Positions 16,491-24,996 of a stretch of 64,000 nt of DNA are shown piece after piece (the stretch's first letter is position 1; every line of letters begins with the position of its first letter). A program made the translations under genes and the position numbers. The notes under the pieces were generated by a model. It made no database searches. It was not told where the DNA came from and was given only the letters and a program-made list of their open reading frames with translations. Origin of the DNA: Natrinema versiforme (lineage in GTDB: Archaea; Halobacteriota; Halobacteria; Halobacteriales; Natrialbaceae); the NCBI RefSeq assembly GCF_005576615.1, contig NZ_CP040330.1:1178001-1242000 (forward strand), written 5' to 3'.

Positions 16491-17402
16491 ATGACTCGAA
16501 ACGACATTCGAAACGCCGACGACGGCGACGAGCAGCGAACGGACGGCAGCGCAACGACCGTCTCCGAACCGATCACGGGAGCCGACACGACGAACGACTC
16601 GCTACTCGACGACTCGTTCGATGTCGATAGGGGTTCCCTGCCGGCAGACACTGAGACGGTGATCGAGGCGCGGGATATCGACGTCTTCTACGACGACGTG
16701 CAGGCCCTGCAAGGCGTCGACATCGAGATCCCCGAAAACGGCGTCACGGCGCTCATCGGCCCGTCGGGCTGCGGGAAATCGACGTTCCTGCGCACGATCA
16801 ACCGGATGAACGACCTCATCGACGCCGCTCGCGTCGAGGGCGAACTGCGATTCGAAGGGAAGAACGTCTACGACGACGACGTCGATCCGGTCGCGCTGCG
16901 CCGGAAGATCGGCATGGTCTTTCAGACGCCGAACCCCTTCCCCAAATCGATCCGGGACAACGTCGCGTTCGGACTGGACGTCCAGGACAAGGACGTCGAC
17001 GTCGACGAGACGGTCCGGAGCGCCCTCGAGCGAGCGGCCTTACTCGAGGAGGTCGAAGATCAACTCGACTCGAGCGGGCTGGACCTCTCGGGCGGCCAGC
17101 AACAGCGGCTGTGTATCGCGCGGGCGATCGCGCCGGACCCGGACGTGATTCTCATGGACGAGCCCGCCTCGGCGTTGGATCCGATCGCGACCTCGAAGAT
17201 CGAGGACTTGATCGCGGATCTGGCCGAGGAGTACACGGTTATCATCGTCACGCACAACATGCAGCAGGCGGCCCGTATCTCGGACAAGACGGCGGTCTTC
17301 CTGACCGGCGGCGAACTCGTCGAGTTCGACGACACCGACAAGATCTTCGAGAACCCCGAGCACGACCGCGTCGAAGACTACATCACCGGCAAGTTCGGGT
17401 GA
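16491..17402 (+). CDS. pstB1: phosphate ABC transporter ATP-binding protein PstB1
   Basis: 303 residues. After a disordered acidic N-terminus of about 55 residues comes a full ABC ATPase: Walker [10 protein letters not shown] (near 87), Q-loop [10 protein letters not shown], signature [14 protein letters not shown], Walker [13 protein letters not shown] and the H-loop [10 protein letters not shown]. It energises phosphate import at the inner face of the membrane. Starts one base after pstA1. Its last 99 coding bases are identical to those of pstB2, including silent sites, which points to recent gene conversion or duplication. Confidence 0.97.
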   Translation: MTRNDIRNADDGDEQRTDGSATTVSEPITGADTTNDSLLDDSFDVDRGSLPADTETVIEARDIDVFYDDVQALQGVDIEIPENGVTALIGPSGCGKSTFLRTINRMNDLIDAARVEGELRFEGKNVYDDDVDPVALRRKIGMVFQTPNPFPKSIRDNVAFGLDVQDKDVDVDETVRSALERAALLEEVEDQLDSSGLDLSGGQQQRLCIARAIAPDPDVILMDEPASALDPIATSKIEDLIADLAEEYTVIIVTHNMQQAARISDKTAVFLTGGELVEFDDTDKIFENPEHDRVEDYITGKFG

Positions 17403-17409
17403 CGGCCCG

Positions 17410-18129
17410 ATGACTCGCGAGGACTATCGAGCGCGCCTCGAGCGGCTTCGCGACGCGGTCGTCTCGATGGGGGATCTGGTTTGCGAGCGGCTCGCCGACG
17501 CCGTGACGGCGCTGTTTACCGACGACAGAGCGCTCGCCGGCGAAGTGATCACGGACGACAGCAGCGTCAACGACCGGTACCTCGAGGTCGAGCGCGAGTG
17601 TCTCGACCTGCTGGCGCTGTACCAACCCGTCGCCGGGGACCTGCGGTTCGTCGTCGCCGCGTTCAAGATCGCCACCGACCTCGAGCGGGTCGGCGATCTC
17701 GCCGTCAATCTGGCCGAGTACACCCTGTCCTCGACGGACGCGTCGCCGCCGATTCCCGACGTCGATTTCGAGCGGATCGCCGCGCTCGCCCTCGAGCAGA
17801 TCGAGCGCGCGGTCGAGGCGTTCGGCACGGACGACGCCGACGCCTGTTTTGCGATCGCCGACCGCGACGACGAACTCGATGCCCGCTGTGCTACCGTCGC
17901 CGAGCGCGTCGTCCGGACGCTCATCGAGTTACGCGCGCCGGACCCCAACTCGAACAGGGGTCGGGACATCCGTCACGATCTCGTCGATTCGCCGATAGCG
18001 GACGTGATCTCCGACGTCTCGCGGACGTTCGTCATCGTTCGCGACCTCGAGCGGGTCGGCGACCACGCGGTGAACGTCGCCGCTCGCACGCTGTACGCCC
18101 TCGAGAACAGCGAGGAGTTACTCGTTTGA
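17410..18129 (+). CDS. phoU1: phosphate transport regulator PhoU1
   Basis: 239 residues. Two PhoU three-helix bundles; metal-binding E/DxxxD-type signatures VAAFKIATDLERVGDLAVNLAEY and RTFVIVRDLERVGDHAVNVAART are clear. PhoU proteins restrain Pst activity and relay phosphate status. Last gene of the first pst operon, seven bases after pstB1. One of three PhoU-domain proteins in the window. Confidence 0.95.
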   Translation: MTREDYRARLERLRDAVVSMGDLVCERLADAVTALFTDDRALAGEVITDDSSVNDRYLEVERECLDLLALYQPVAGDLRFVVAAFKIATDLERVGDLAVNLAEYTLSSTDASPPIPDVDFERIAALALEQIERAVEAFGTDDADACFAIADRDDELDARCATVAERVVRTLIELRAPDPNSNRGRDIRHDLVDSPIADVISDVSRTFVIVRDLERVGDHAVNVAARTLYALENSEELLV

Positions 18130-18527
18130 CGCCGCTGTGGGTTCGAATCCGCTGTGCTCGTGTTCGTTGCTGTTTCTCCCAGTTGATCGTCGCTCGAGCA
18201 CTGAAAACCGCCCCAACGCGATCTATAGACCGCTATACGGCGATATCGAGCCCGGAGGATGAAACTGTACTCGACGCCGTCCGTGATCGTGGCTACTCGT
18301 CTCGCAATCGAATCTATATATGCTGTCATTATTATCCGGACGATAGATCCGAAATATTGTCCGTGATCGGTGGGCGAAAATACGGAACGTCAACTATTGG
18401 CATATGTATGCGTTTCGAGTACTGACGTTGGCACTCGCTGTACTACCACAAGCGCCCCGAATGGATACATAGTTCTATATAGTGCTCATAGTAGTATACT
18501 TACCCGTTCTGTGGCTTCGATTTGGTG
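18130..18527. other. AT-rich promoter region upstream of pstS2
   Basis: No credible gene in about 400 bases. From about 18220 on it is AT-rich with several TATA-like words. The functional end is GTTCTATATAG (18472-18482), GTGCTCATAG (18482-18491) and a TATA-like AGTATACTTA (18493-18502) about 30 bases before the pstS2 ATG. Confidence 0.6.
18472..18502 (+). promoter_or_regulatory. pstS2 promoter with shared phosphate motif
   Basis: GTTCTATATAG, GCTCATAG and the TATA-like AGTATACTTA follow each other without gaps. The first two words also occur in the pstS1 promoter, although spaced differently there. Confidence 0.5.
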
Positions 18528-19502
18528 ATGTCGAGAGATACCACGGCGTCTTTGTCGACCGGCTTCGGTCGACGTGATTTTCTCGCCGCGGCAAGCGTTG
18601 CTCTCTCCGGTGGACTGGCCGGTTGTACCGGCGTCTTCGCCGCGGAGGGCAACCAAGTGAACATCGCGGGAAGCAGTACGGTGTTTCCCGTGACCGAGGC
18701 GATCGCCTCCTCGTTCTCCGAAGAAAACCCGACGGTCAACTTATCGATGAGTAAGACCGGGACCGGCGGTGGATTCGGGAACTTCTTCTGTGCGGGGCGG
18801 ACCGACATTAACAACGCGAGTCGGGCGATCGCCGACGCCGAAACCGAGCAGTGTGGCTCCAACGACGTCACGCCGCTCGAGTTCACGGTCGCAACGGACG
18901 CGCTGACGGTCGTCGTCAACCCCGATGCCGACTGGATCGACTGTCTCACCGTCGAACAACTCCAAGAGATCTGGCAGGCCGACGGGGCGCAGCGCTGGAG
19001 CGATATCAACGAGGACTGGCCCGACGAGGAGGTCGAACTCTACGGCGCCGCGACGACCTCCGGGACGTTCGACTACTTCAAAGAGGCGGTCCTCGGCGAA
19101 GAACTGAACCACCGGAGCGACTACTACGCGACCGAGCGCGATCGGACGATCGTCCAGGGGGTCCAAGGGTCGGAGGCCGCAATGGGCTACTTCGGCTTTT
19201 CCTACTACAGTGAAAACCCGAACTCGATCAAGGCAGTCTCGATCGACGACGGGAACGGCTGCGTCGAGCCCTCGATCGAGACGGCGAAATCCGGTGAATA
19301 CACGCCGCTCTCGCGGCCGCTGTACATCTACGTCGCGAAGGAATCGCTCGCCGAACCCGCCGTACGGGACTTCGTCCGGTTCTACATGGAACAGGCCGCG
19401 ACGGACCTCGTCTCGGAGGTCGGCTACGTGCCGATCACCGACCAACAACGCGACGACAACCTCGAGAAACTCGAGACCCACGTTGAGGAGGTGACCGAAT
19501 GA
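18528..19502 (+). CDS. pstS2: phosphate ABC transporter substrate-binding lipoprotein PstS2
   Basis: 324 residues. Tat motif GRRDFLAAASVALSGGLAGC with lipobox cysteine near residue 28. Phosphate-binding stretches AGSSTVFPVTEAIASSF, KTGTGGGFGNFFCAGRTDINNASR and ATTSGTFDYF match PstS1 with many substitutions, so affinity may differ. The ATG at 18528 was chosen; TTG and GTG codons just upstream are in frame. Its stop overlaps pstC2 by four bases (ATGA). First gene of the second, phoU-less pst operon. Confidence 0.95.
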   Translation: MSRDTTASLSTGFGRRDFLAAASVALSGGLAGCTGVFAAEGNQVNIAGSSTVFPVTEAIASSFSEENPTVNLSMSKTGTGGGFGNFFCAGRTDINNASRAIADAETEQCGSNDVTPLEFTVATDALTVVVNPDADWIDCLTVEQLQEIWQADGAQRWSDINEDWPDEEVELYGAATTSGTFDYFKEAVLGEELNHRSDYYATERDRTIVQGVQGSEAAMGYFGFSYYSENPNSIKAVSIDDGNGCVEPSIETAKSGEYTPLSRPLYIYVAKESLAEPAVRDFVRFYMEQAATDLVSEVGYVPITDQQRDDNLEKLETHVEEVTE

Positions 19503-20422
19503 GCGCACCCGATTTCTCTCACGACGCGAGCCGCACGGCGCGGGGCACCGTCTTTCGCTATCTCTTCATGCTGTGTGCGCTCCTGTCGATCCTAACGACC
19601 GTCGCGATCGTGTTGACGCTGCTGGTCGACGCGATCGATTTCTTCGCGCAGATCTCGGTCGTCGACTTCCTCACCGGAACGCGGTGGAGTCCGACGAACG
19701 ACCCGATCGCGTTCGGCGTCCTCCCGCTGATCTCGGGGACGCTGGTCATCACGATCGGCTCGGCGATGGTCGCGCTCCCGATCGGTCTGCTGACGGCGAT
19801 CTATCTCAGCGAGTACGCCTCCGAGCGCCGCCGGGCCTATCTGAAGCCGGCCCTCGAGGTGCTGGCGGGCGTTCCGACGGTCGTCTACGGCTACTTCGCG
19901 CTCGTCTACGTCACGCCGGCGCTGGACACGTTCCTGCCGCTCTCGACGTTTAACGCGCTGTCGGCGTCGATCATGGTCGGCATCATGATCATCCCGATGG
20001 TGTCCTCGATCAGCGAGGACGCGATGAGCGCGGTGCCCGATTCCCTGCGGCAGGCGAGTTACGGGCTTGGTGCGACGAAGTACACCGTCTCGACCTCCGT
20101 CGTCGTTCCGGCGGCGCTGTCGGGCATCTTCTCCTCGTTCATCCTCGCGCTCTCGCGGGCGATCGGCGAGACGATGATCGTCGCCATCGCGGCGGGACAG
20201 ACGCCGCGACTGGCCGACGTGACCGATCCCGCGGGGCTGTTCCTCAACTCGATCCAGACGATGACCGCCGCGATGGTCCAGATCGGGACTGGTGACATCG
20301 TCGGACAAGGCGTCGCGTACAAGAGCCTGTTCGCGGTCGGACTCACCCTGTTCGTCATCACCTTCATCATGAACCTTGTCAGCGAGTTCGTCGCGTCGCG
20401 GTATCGCGAGGTGTATCGCTAA
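19499..20422 (+). CDS. pstC2: phosphate ABC transporter permease PstC2
   Basis: 307 residues and about six membrane spans. It contains SISEDAMSAVPDSLRQASYGLGATKYTV as the ATPase-coupling loop and LALSRAIGETMIVAIAAG, closely matching PstC1. Overlaps pstS2 by four bases and shares one base with the pstA2 start (TAATG), so the operon is tightly coupled. Confidence 0.95.
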   Translation: MSAPDFSHDASRTARGTVFRYLFMLCALLSILTTVAIVLTLLVDAIDFFAQISVVDFLTGTRWSPTNDPIAFGVLPLISGTLVITIGSAMVALPIGLLTAIYLSEYASERRRAYLKPALEVLAGVPTVVYGYFALVYVTPALDTFLPLSTFNALSASIMVGIMIIPMVSSISEDAMSAVPDSLRQASYGLGATKYTVSTSVVVPAALSGIFSSFILALSRAIGETMIVAIAAGQTPRLADVTDPAGLFLNSIQTMTAAMVQIGTGDIVGQGVAYKSLFAVGLTLFVITFIMNLVSEFVASRYREVYR

Positions 20423-21300
20423 TGGCGGCCGACACGCAGGACGCACCCGACGCCGGTTTCGGGCAGGTCAGCCGGACGAAAGACGTCGCCTTCCGCGTGC
20501 TCGCGCTGGCGGCGACGCTGCTCGGCATCGTCTCGCTCGCGGCACTCCTGGCGAACGTCGCCGTCGACGCCGTCGGCTGGCTCGACTGGCAGTTCCTCAC
20601 GAACCCGCCGCATCCGGACCCCTACGCGGCCGGGTACTTCCCCGCGCTGGTGGGCTCCATCGCGATCATGCTCCTGATCGCGCTGATCACGTTCCCGCTC
20701 GGGGTCGGGGCCGCGGTCTACCTCGAGGAGTACGCCGACGACGGCTATCTCACGAAATTCATCCAACTCAACATCGCGAACCTTGCAGGGGTTCCCTCGG
20801 TCGTCTACGGCCTGCTGGGACTGGGGCTGTTCGTCGGCCTCCTGAACCTCGGCTACGGGACGGTTCTCGTCGCCGGGTTCACCGTCTCCCTGCTCATCCT
20901 GCCGATCGTCATCATCTCGGCACAGGAGGCCATCCGATCGGTGCCCGACTCCCAGCGGCAGGCCTCCTACGGGATGGGTGCGACGAAGTGGCAGACGATC
21001 CGTAACGTCGTCCTGCCGCGGGCGATGCCCGGCATCATGACCGGGACGATCCTCGCGCTCGGTCGGGCGATCGGCGAGACCGCGCCGCTGATCATGATCG
21101 CCGCGCCCACGACCGTCTTCGGGATTCCCAACAGCCTCTTCAGCAAGGTCAGCGCCATGCCCTTGCAAATTTACAACTGGGCGTCGTATCCCGAGACGGA
21201 GTTCCAGTACGGCGTCGTCGCCGCCGGCGTCGTCACGCTGCTCGTCGTCCTGCTAACGATCAACTCGATCGCGATCGTCATCCGGAACCGCTATCAATAG
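20422..21300 (+). CDS. pstA2: phosphate ABC transporter permease PstA2
   Basis: 292 residues, standard PstA length, six membrane spans. Motifs [54 protein letters not shown] and [23 protein letters not shown] align with the C-terminal half of PstA1. It lacks the extra N-terminal membrane domain of that paralogue, which makes a useful contrast. pstB2 starts 11 bases downstream. Confidence 0.96.
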   Translation: MAADTQDAPDAGFGQVSRTKDVAFRVLALAATLLGIVSLAALLANVAVDAVGWLDWQFLTNPPHPDPYAAGYFPALVGSIAIMLLIALITFPLGVGAAVYLEEYADDGYLTKFIQLNIANLAGVPSVVYGLLGLGLFVGLLNLGYGTVLVAGFTVSLLILPIVIISAQEAIRSVPDSQRQASYGMGATKWQTIRNVVLPRAMPGIMTGTILALGRAIGETAPLIMIAAPTTVFGIPNSLFSKVSAMPLQIYNWASYPETEFQYGVVAAGVVTLLVVLLTINSIAIVIRNRYQ

Positions 21301-21311
21301 AGATACTGACA

Positions 21312-22184
21312 ATGACTAACGAACAGATGACTTCCTCGGAAACGGAACCGACCGACGACCAGCCAGCCCCGACGCCGGGAACCGGCGGCCTCGACGACCG
21401 TACCGCCGACACTGGCGGGGAGACGATGACGGATCGCACCCTCCTCGAGGCGCGCGATCTGGATGTCTACTACGGCGACGATCAGGCGCTCCGAGGGATC
21501 GACATGGAGATTCCCGAAAAACAGGTGACGGCGCTCATCGGCCCATCCGGCTGCGGGAAGTCGACGTTCCTGCGCTCGATCAACCGCATGAACGACCTCA
21601 TCGACATCGCTCGCGTCGAGGGCGACCTCTACTTCCGCGGGAAGAACGTCTACGACGACGACGTCGATCCGGTCGCGCTGCGCCGGAAGATCGGCATGGT
21701 CTTCCAGTCACCCAACCCCTTCCCGAAGAGCATCTACGATAACGTCGCCTACGGACTGAAGGTCCAGGGGAAAGACGAGAACGTCGACGAGAAGGTCCAC
21801 ACTGCCCTCGAGCGAGCGGCCTTACTCGAGGAGGTCGAAGATCAACTCGACTCGAGCGGGCTGGACCTCTCGGGCGGGCAGCAACAGCGGCTCTGTATCG
21901 CTCGCGCCATCGCGCCGGATCCGGAAGTGATCCTGATGGACGAGCCGGCGTCGGCGCTCGACCCGGTCGCGACCTCGAAGATCGAGGACCTGATCGAGGA
22001 CCTCGCGGAGGAGTACACGGTCGTCATCGTCACCCACAACATGCAGCAGGCGGCCCGTATCTCGGATAAGACGGCCGTTTTCCTGACCGGCGGCGAACTC
22101 GTCGAGTTCGACGACACCGACAAGATCTTCGAGAACCCCGAGCACGACCGCGTCGAAGACTACATCACCGGCAAGTTCGGATAA
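21312..22184 (+). CDS. pstB2: phosphate ABC transporter ATP-binding protein PstB2
   Basis: 290 residues. A polar N-terminal tail of about 40 residues is followed by Walker [11 protein letters not shown]-loop [10 protein letters not shown], signature [14 protein letters not shown] and Walker [13 protein letters not shown]. An internal ATG ([17 protein letters not shown]) could be a shorter start but the upstream one keeps the operon spacing. Blocks of its DNA are identical to pstB1, notably the final 99 coding bases (22083-22181). Confidence 0.97.
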   Translation: MTNEQMTSSETEPTDDQPAPTPGTGGLDDRTADTGGETMTDRTLLEARDLDVYYGDDQALRGIDMEIPEKQVTALIGPSGCGKSTFLRSINRMNDLIDIARVEGDLYFRGKNVYDDDVDPVALRRKIGMVFQSPNPFPKSIYDNVAYGLKVQGKDENVDEKVHTALERAALLEEVEDQLDSSGLDLSGGQQQRLCIARAIAPDPEVILMDEPASALDPVATSKIEDLIEDLAEEYTVVIVTHNMQQAARISDKTAVFLTGGELVEFDDTDKIFENPEHDRVEDYITGKFG

Positions 22185-22389
22185 CCGGCTGGTTTTCGTT
22201 CGATCGGTCTCGCGTTCCGTTCGAGCCGCGTTACAGTTCGCGTCCCACCGAGTCACCACACCGCGTCGAGTCGCCGTTCGTGTTCGTATTCGGTGCGTCT
22301 ACTCGCTCGAGAGAGACTGTCTGCGTCGCGACTAAGTGTCGGTTTCTAACCACGTCGCTTATGCGCGGATATCGCATGGGTTGGAAGGG

Positions 22390-22881
22390 ATGGTTGCCAC
22401 TGGGGTCCACATCCTGATCGGTCTCGCGCTGGTCCTGCTCGTCTCCCGATCCGGACGGGCCGAGCCGTATCTCGTCGTTGCACTCGCCGCCATGGCCCCC
22501 GATATCGACACGTTCGTCTTCCGGCCGCTGGTCGAATTCGGATACGTTTCGGGGCCGCTATGGAGCCATCGAGGACTGACGCATTCGCTGCTCGGGGGCG
22601 TCGTCGTGGTCGCACTCCTCGCGTATTTCGGTCCGTGGCGAGCCGCCGCGATCGGATTCGGCTCGCACGTCGGCTTCGATATGCTGACCGGGGGCGTGCG
22701 ACTGTTCGCTCCCGTCGATCCCACACTGTACGGAACGTCCGTCGATTGGCTGCTCCTGAATATGCTCGCGTCCGTCGTCGCAGTCATCATCATCCTCGGC
22801 GGGTTGCTCGGCATGAAATACGACTTCGAGCGCCCGATCGACGCACACGCCCCGAAAACGACACTCGAGTGGTTCCGGTAG
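22390..22881 (+). CDS. DUF457/YdjM-like membrane-bound metal-dependent hydrolase
   Basis: 163 residues with four membrane spans. Conserved acidic/histidine pattern: MAPDIDTFVFRPL, WSHRGLTHSLLGG and GFGSHVGFDMLTGGVRLFAP, as in the DUF457 (YdjM/YfhO-neighbour, LexA-regulated) family of predicted membrane metal hydrolases. The reaction is not known. The start MVATGVH was preferred to the upstream in-frame GTG at 22336 because the hydrophobic domain begins here. It sits between the second pst operon and phoU2 but need not belong to them. Confidence 0.8.
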   Translation: MVATGVHILIGLALVLLVSRSGRAEPYLVVALAAMAPDIDTFVFRPLVEFGYVSGPLWSHRGLTHSLLGGVVVVALLAYFGPWRAAAIGFGSHVGFDMLTGGVRLFAPVDPTLYGTSVDWLLLNMLASVVAVIIILGGLLGMKYDFERPIDAHAPKTTLEWFR

Positions 22882-23131
22882 CGCGACCCATCACGATCGA
22901 TCGGCGGCACGGTCAGCGCCACCGTTGTGCCTGCGCGTGGTGGCGTTACCGACGGGCTCGGTGTGCCATGCCTCATCTCACACCGCGTCTCACTCGAGGA
23001 GGCCCCCGAGATGGACGAGCGCTTCGACGAGCGCGAAGCGGGTGTCACGAAGGTCCTGCTTTCGCCGTAGCCGGCGAAAGTCCAATGTGACGCACACAGT
23101 CTTTATCAGGGACGGACGACGTGCCAACAGT

Positions 23132-23803
23132 ATGGCCAGACAATCCTATCAGGAGAAGCTCACGGAACTCCGTGAGGACGTGCTCTACATGAGCGAGGTC
23201 GTCATGGAGCGGCTTCGAATGGGACTCGACGCCCTCGAGCAGAAAGACGAAGCGCTCGCACAGGAAGTGATCGAAGGCGACGGCGAGATCAACCGGATGT
23301 ACCTCGATCTCGAGCAGGACTGTATCGACCTGCTCGCGCTCCAGCAGCCGGTCGCGAGCGATCTGCGGTTTATCGCCGCCTCGTTCAAGATCATCACCGA
23401 CCTCGAGCGGATCGCCGACCTCGCGACCAACCTCGGCGAGTACACGATGGACGCCGAACAGGACCTGTTCCCCGACGTCGACGTCCAGGAAATGGGCGAT
23501 CTCACCCTCGACATGCTCGAGGACGCGATGATCGCGTACGACACCGAGAACACTGACACGTGTCGGCGACTGGCGTCCCGCGACGACGAACTCGACGAGT
23601 TCGCCGAACGGGCGAGCGAGATCGTCGTCCGCGACCTGATCGAACGCGAACTCGAGTCGCCCGACGAGGTCGAGCGGATCCTACAGGACGTCTCGCGACT
23701 CCTACTGACGATTCGAGACCTCGAGCGCGTCGGCGATCACACGGTCAATATCGCTGCGCGGACGCTGTACATGGTCGAAAACGACGACGAACTCATCTAC
23801 TAA
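23132..23803 (+). CDS. phoU2: phosphate regulator PhoU2
   Basis: 223 residues, a complete two-bundle PhoU. Signatures SYQEKLTELREDVLYMSEVVMERL, AASFKIITDLERIADLATNLGEY and LLLTIRDLERVGDHTVNIAART. It has its own promoter: a TATA-like CTTTATCAG about 30 bases before the ATG at 23132, without the GTTCTATA/GCTCATAG motifs of the pst operons. So it may be expressed independently of phosphate. Paralogue of phoU1. Confidence 0.95.
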   Translation: MARQSYQEKLTELREDVLYMSEVVMERLRMGLDALEQKDEALAQEVIEGDGEINRMYLDLEQDCIDLLALQQPVASDLRFIAASFKIITDLERIADLATNLGEYTMDAEQDLFPDVDVQEMGDLTLDMLEDAMIAYDTENTDTCRRLASRDDELDEFAERASEIVVRDLIERELESPDEVERILQDVSRLLLTIRDLERVGDHTVNIAARTLYMVENDDELIY

Positions 23804-23853
23804 CGGCCGGTTCGGTCGGAGACGGATCGAGACGCCGCCGAACGGTGGCCGAC

Positions 23854-24465
23854 TTACTCCTCGGATTCGTTGCCGCCCTCGGACTCGTTGCCACCTTCGG
23901 ATTCGTTACCGCCTTCGGTTTCGTTGCCACCCTCGGACTCGTTGCCGTCTTCGGATTCGTTGCCACCGCCGCCGTCGCCGCCATCGATCTCGAGATCGCC
24001 TCGCATCTGTGCCTGGTGCGGTTGGCAGACGTACTGGGCCATCTCGCTGCTCGCCGTGATATCCAACATCTGGTCTTCGGTCGGTTCCGCGACCTCTTCG
24101 GTCTCAAGGTCGTCGACGACTTCGTCGCTGTCGTCTCGAATTTCGATATTGTGGTTGGAACCGTCGCCTTCCGTCCAGCCGATCGTGTAGTCTTCGCCCT
24201 CCTGCAGGATCAGCGTCGGGTTCGACTCGCCCTCGATCTGGGACGGTGCGAGCCCTTCCCACTCGGACGTCTGCCCGCTGAACTCGATATCGGTGCCGGG
24301 TTCGATCTCGTAGCCGTCACCGCCGCCACCGTTGCCACCGTTACCGCCGTTGCCGCCGTTACCGTTGCCGCCGCCGCCACCACAGCCAGCGATGAACGCC
24401 GTTGAACTCGCGACACCTGTCAACTGAAGCATCCGCCGTCGGGATAACCGATCGTCTCGTGCCAT
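23854..24465 (-). CDS. halocyanin-like type I copper lipoprotein with tandem-repeat tail
   Basis: 203 residues. Tat-like signal with lipobox: SRRRMLQLTGVASSTAFIAGC, so membrane-anchored outside the cell. A Gly/Asn-rich linker (about 28-52) precedes a cupredoxin domain (about 55-160). Copper ligands visible: His in SNHNIEI, and C-Q-P-H-Q-A-Q-M in YVCQPHQAQM. The Cys-x2-His-x3-Met spacing differs from plastocyanin's x2/x4. The C-terminus is about six GGNESE-like hexapeptide repeats encoded by imperfect 18-bp units. Start MARDDRLS is supported by the Tat motif. Acts as a mobile or anchored electron carrier. Confidence 0.9.
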   Translation of the reverse strand: MARDDRLSRRRMLQLTGVASSTAFIAGCGGGGGNGNGGNGGNGGNGGGGDGYEIEPGTDIEFSGQTSEWEGLAPSQIEGESNPTLILQEGEDYTIGWTEGDGSNHNIEIRDDSDEVVDDLETEEVAEPTEDQMLDITASSEMAQYVCQPHQAQMRGDLEIDGGDGGGGNESEDGNESEGGNETEGGNESEGGNESEGGNESEE

Positions 24466-24575
24466 CAGGCTGACTTTGTGCCCAACGGGAATAGTCGAAT
24501 ACCCGTCTACTGCGTGGGAGTCAAGTACGGGTCGGTTTGGGACACGTTGACGCCGATTTCGGCTGTCGGCCCTAC

Positions 24576-24995
24576 TCACCGTGACGGCCGTGGCCCCGCC
24601 CCTGATTCACGCTCGGGAACACGTGTCAACAACTGTGTCGTATCAATGATATTTCGGGTCTCGAGCAGCAGTTCGGCCGCCGTCCGAATCGCAAACTCGG
24701 CCTCGAGGGCGACGCCGTGACAGCGCGTGTAACACTCGAGCCAGCGGTTCATCGCGTCCTCGAGCGCGGCGAGCTCGGCCGCAGTGAGCGGGACCCTGCG
24801 GCCGCCTGTCCGGGCCTCGACGTAGAGCCAGACGGCCTGTCCCGCCCCCTCTCGGAGGTATGCGGTGGGGTCGTCGGGTTCCGTTCCCGTACTCGTCGAA
24901 CCGGCGGGTCGGTGCCCGTCGCCGCTCTCGAACGCGGCTCGCTCGCGCTCGGCGCGGCGAGCGAGCGCGGCGATGCGAGGCCCGTACCGGCTCAT
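24576..24995 (-). CDS. haloarchaeal helical protein of unknown function
   Basis: 139 residues. Largely helical: RYGPRIAALARRAERERAAF at the start, a flexible acidic stretch, then YLREGAGQAVWLYVEARTGGRRVPLTAAELAALEDAMNRWLECYTRCHGV and ETRNIIDTTQLLTRV. No catalytic motif. The ATG at 24995 follows the fixC stop by one base, so it is the last gene of the etfB-etfA-fixCX transcript, suggesting an accessory role for that complex. The upstream frame to 25265 is a shadow of fixC. Confidence 0.7.
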   Translation of the reverse strand: MSRYGPRIAALARRAERERAAFESGDGHRPAGSTSTGTEPDDPTAYLREGAGQAVWLYVEARTGGRRVPLTAAELAALEDAMNRWLECYTRCHGVALEAEFAIRTAAELLLETRNIIDTTQLLTRVPERESGAGPRPSR

Positions 24996-24996
24996 A

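Noticed and set aside
23857-23965. 18-bp tandem repeats as a possible CRISPR array
   Set aside because: They are in frame, without unique spacers, and encode the GGNESE tail of the copper protein.
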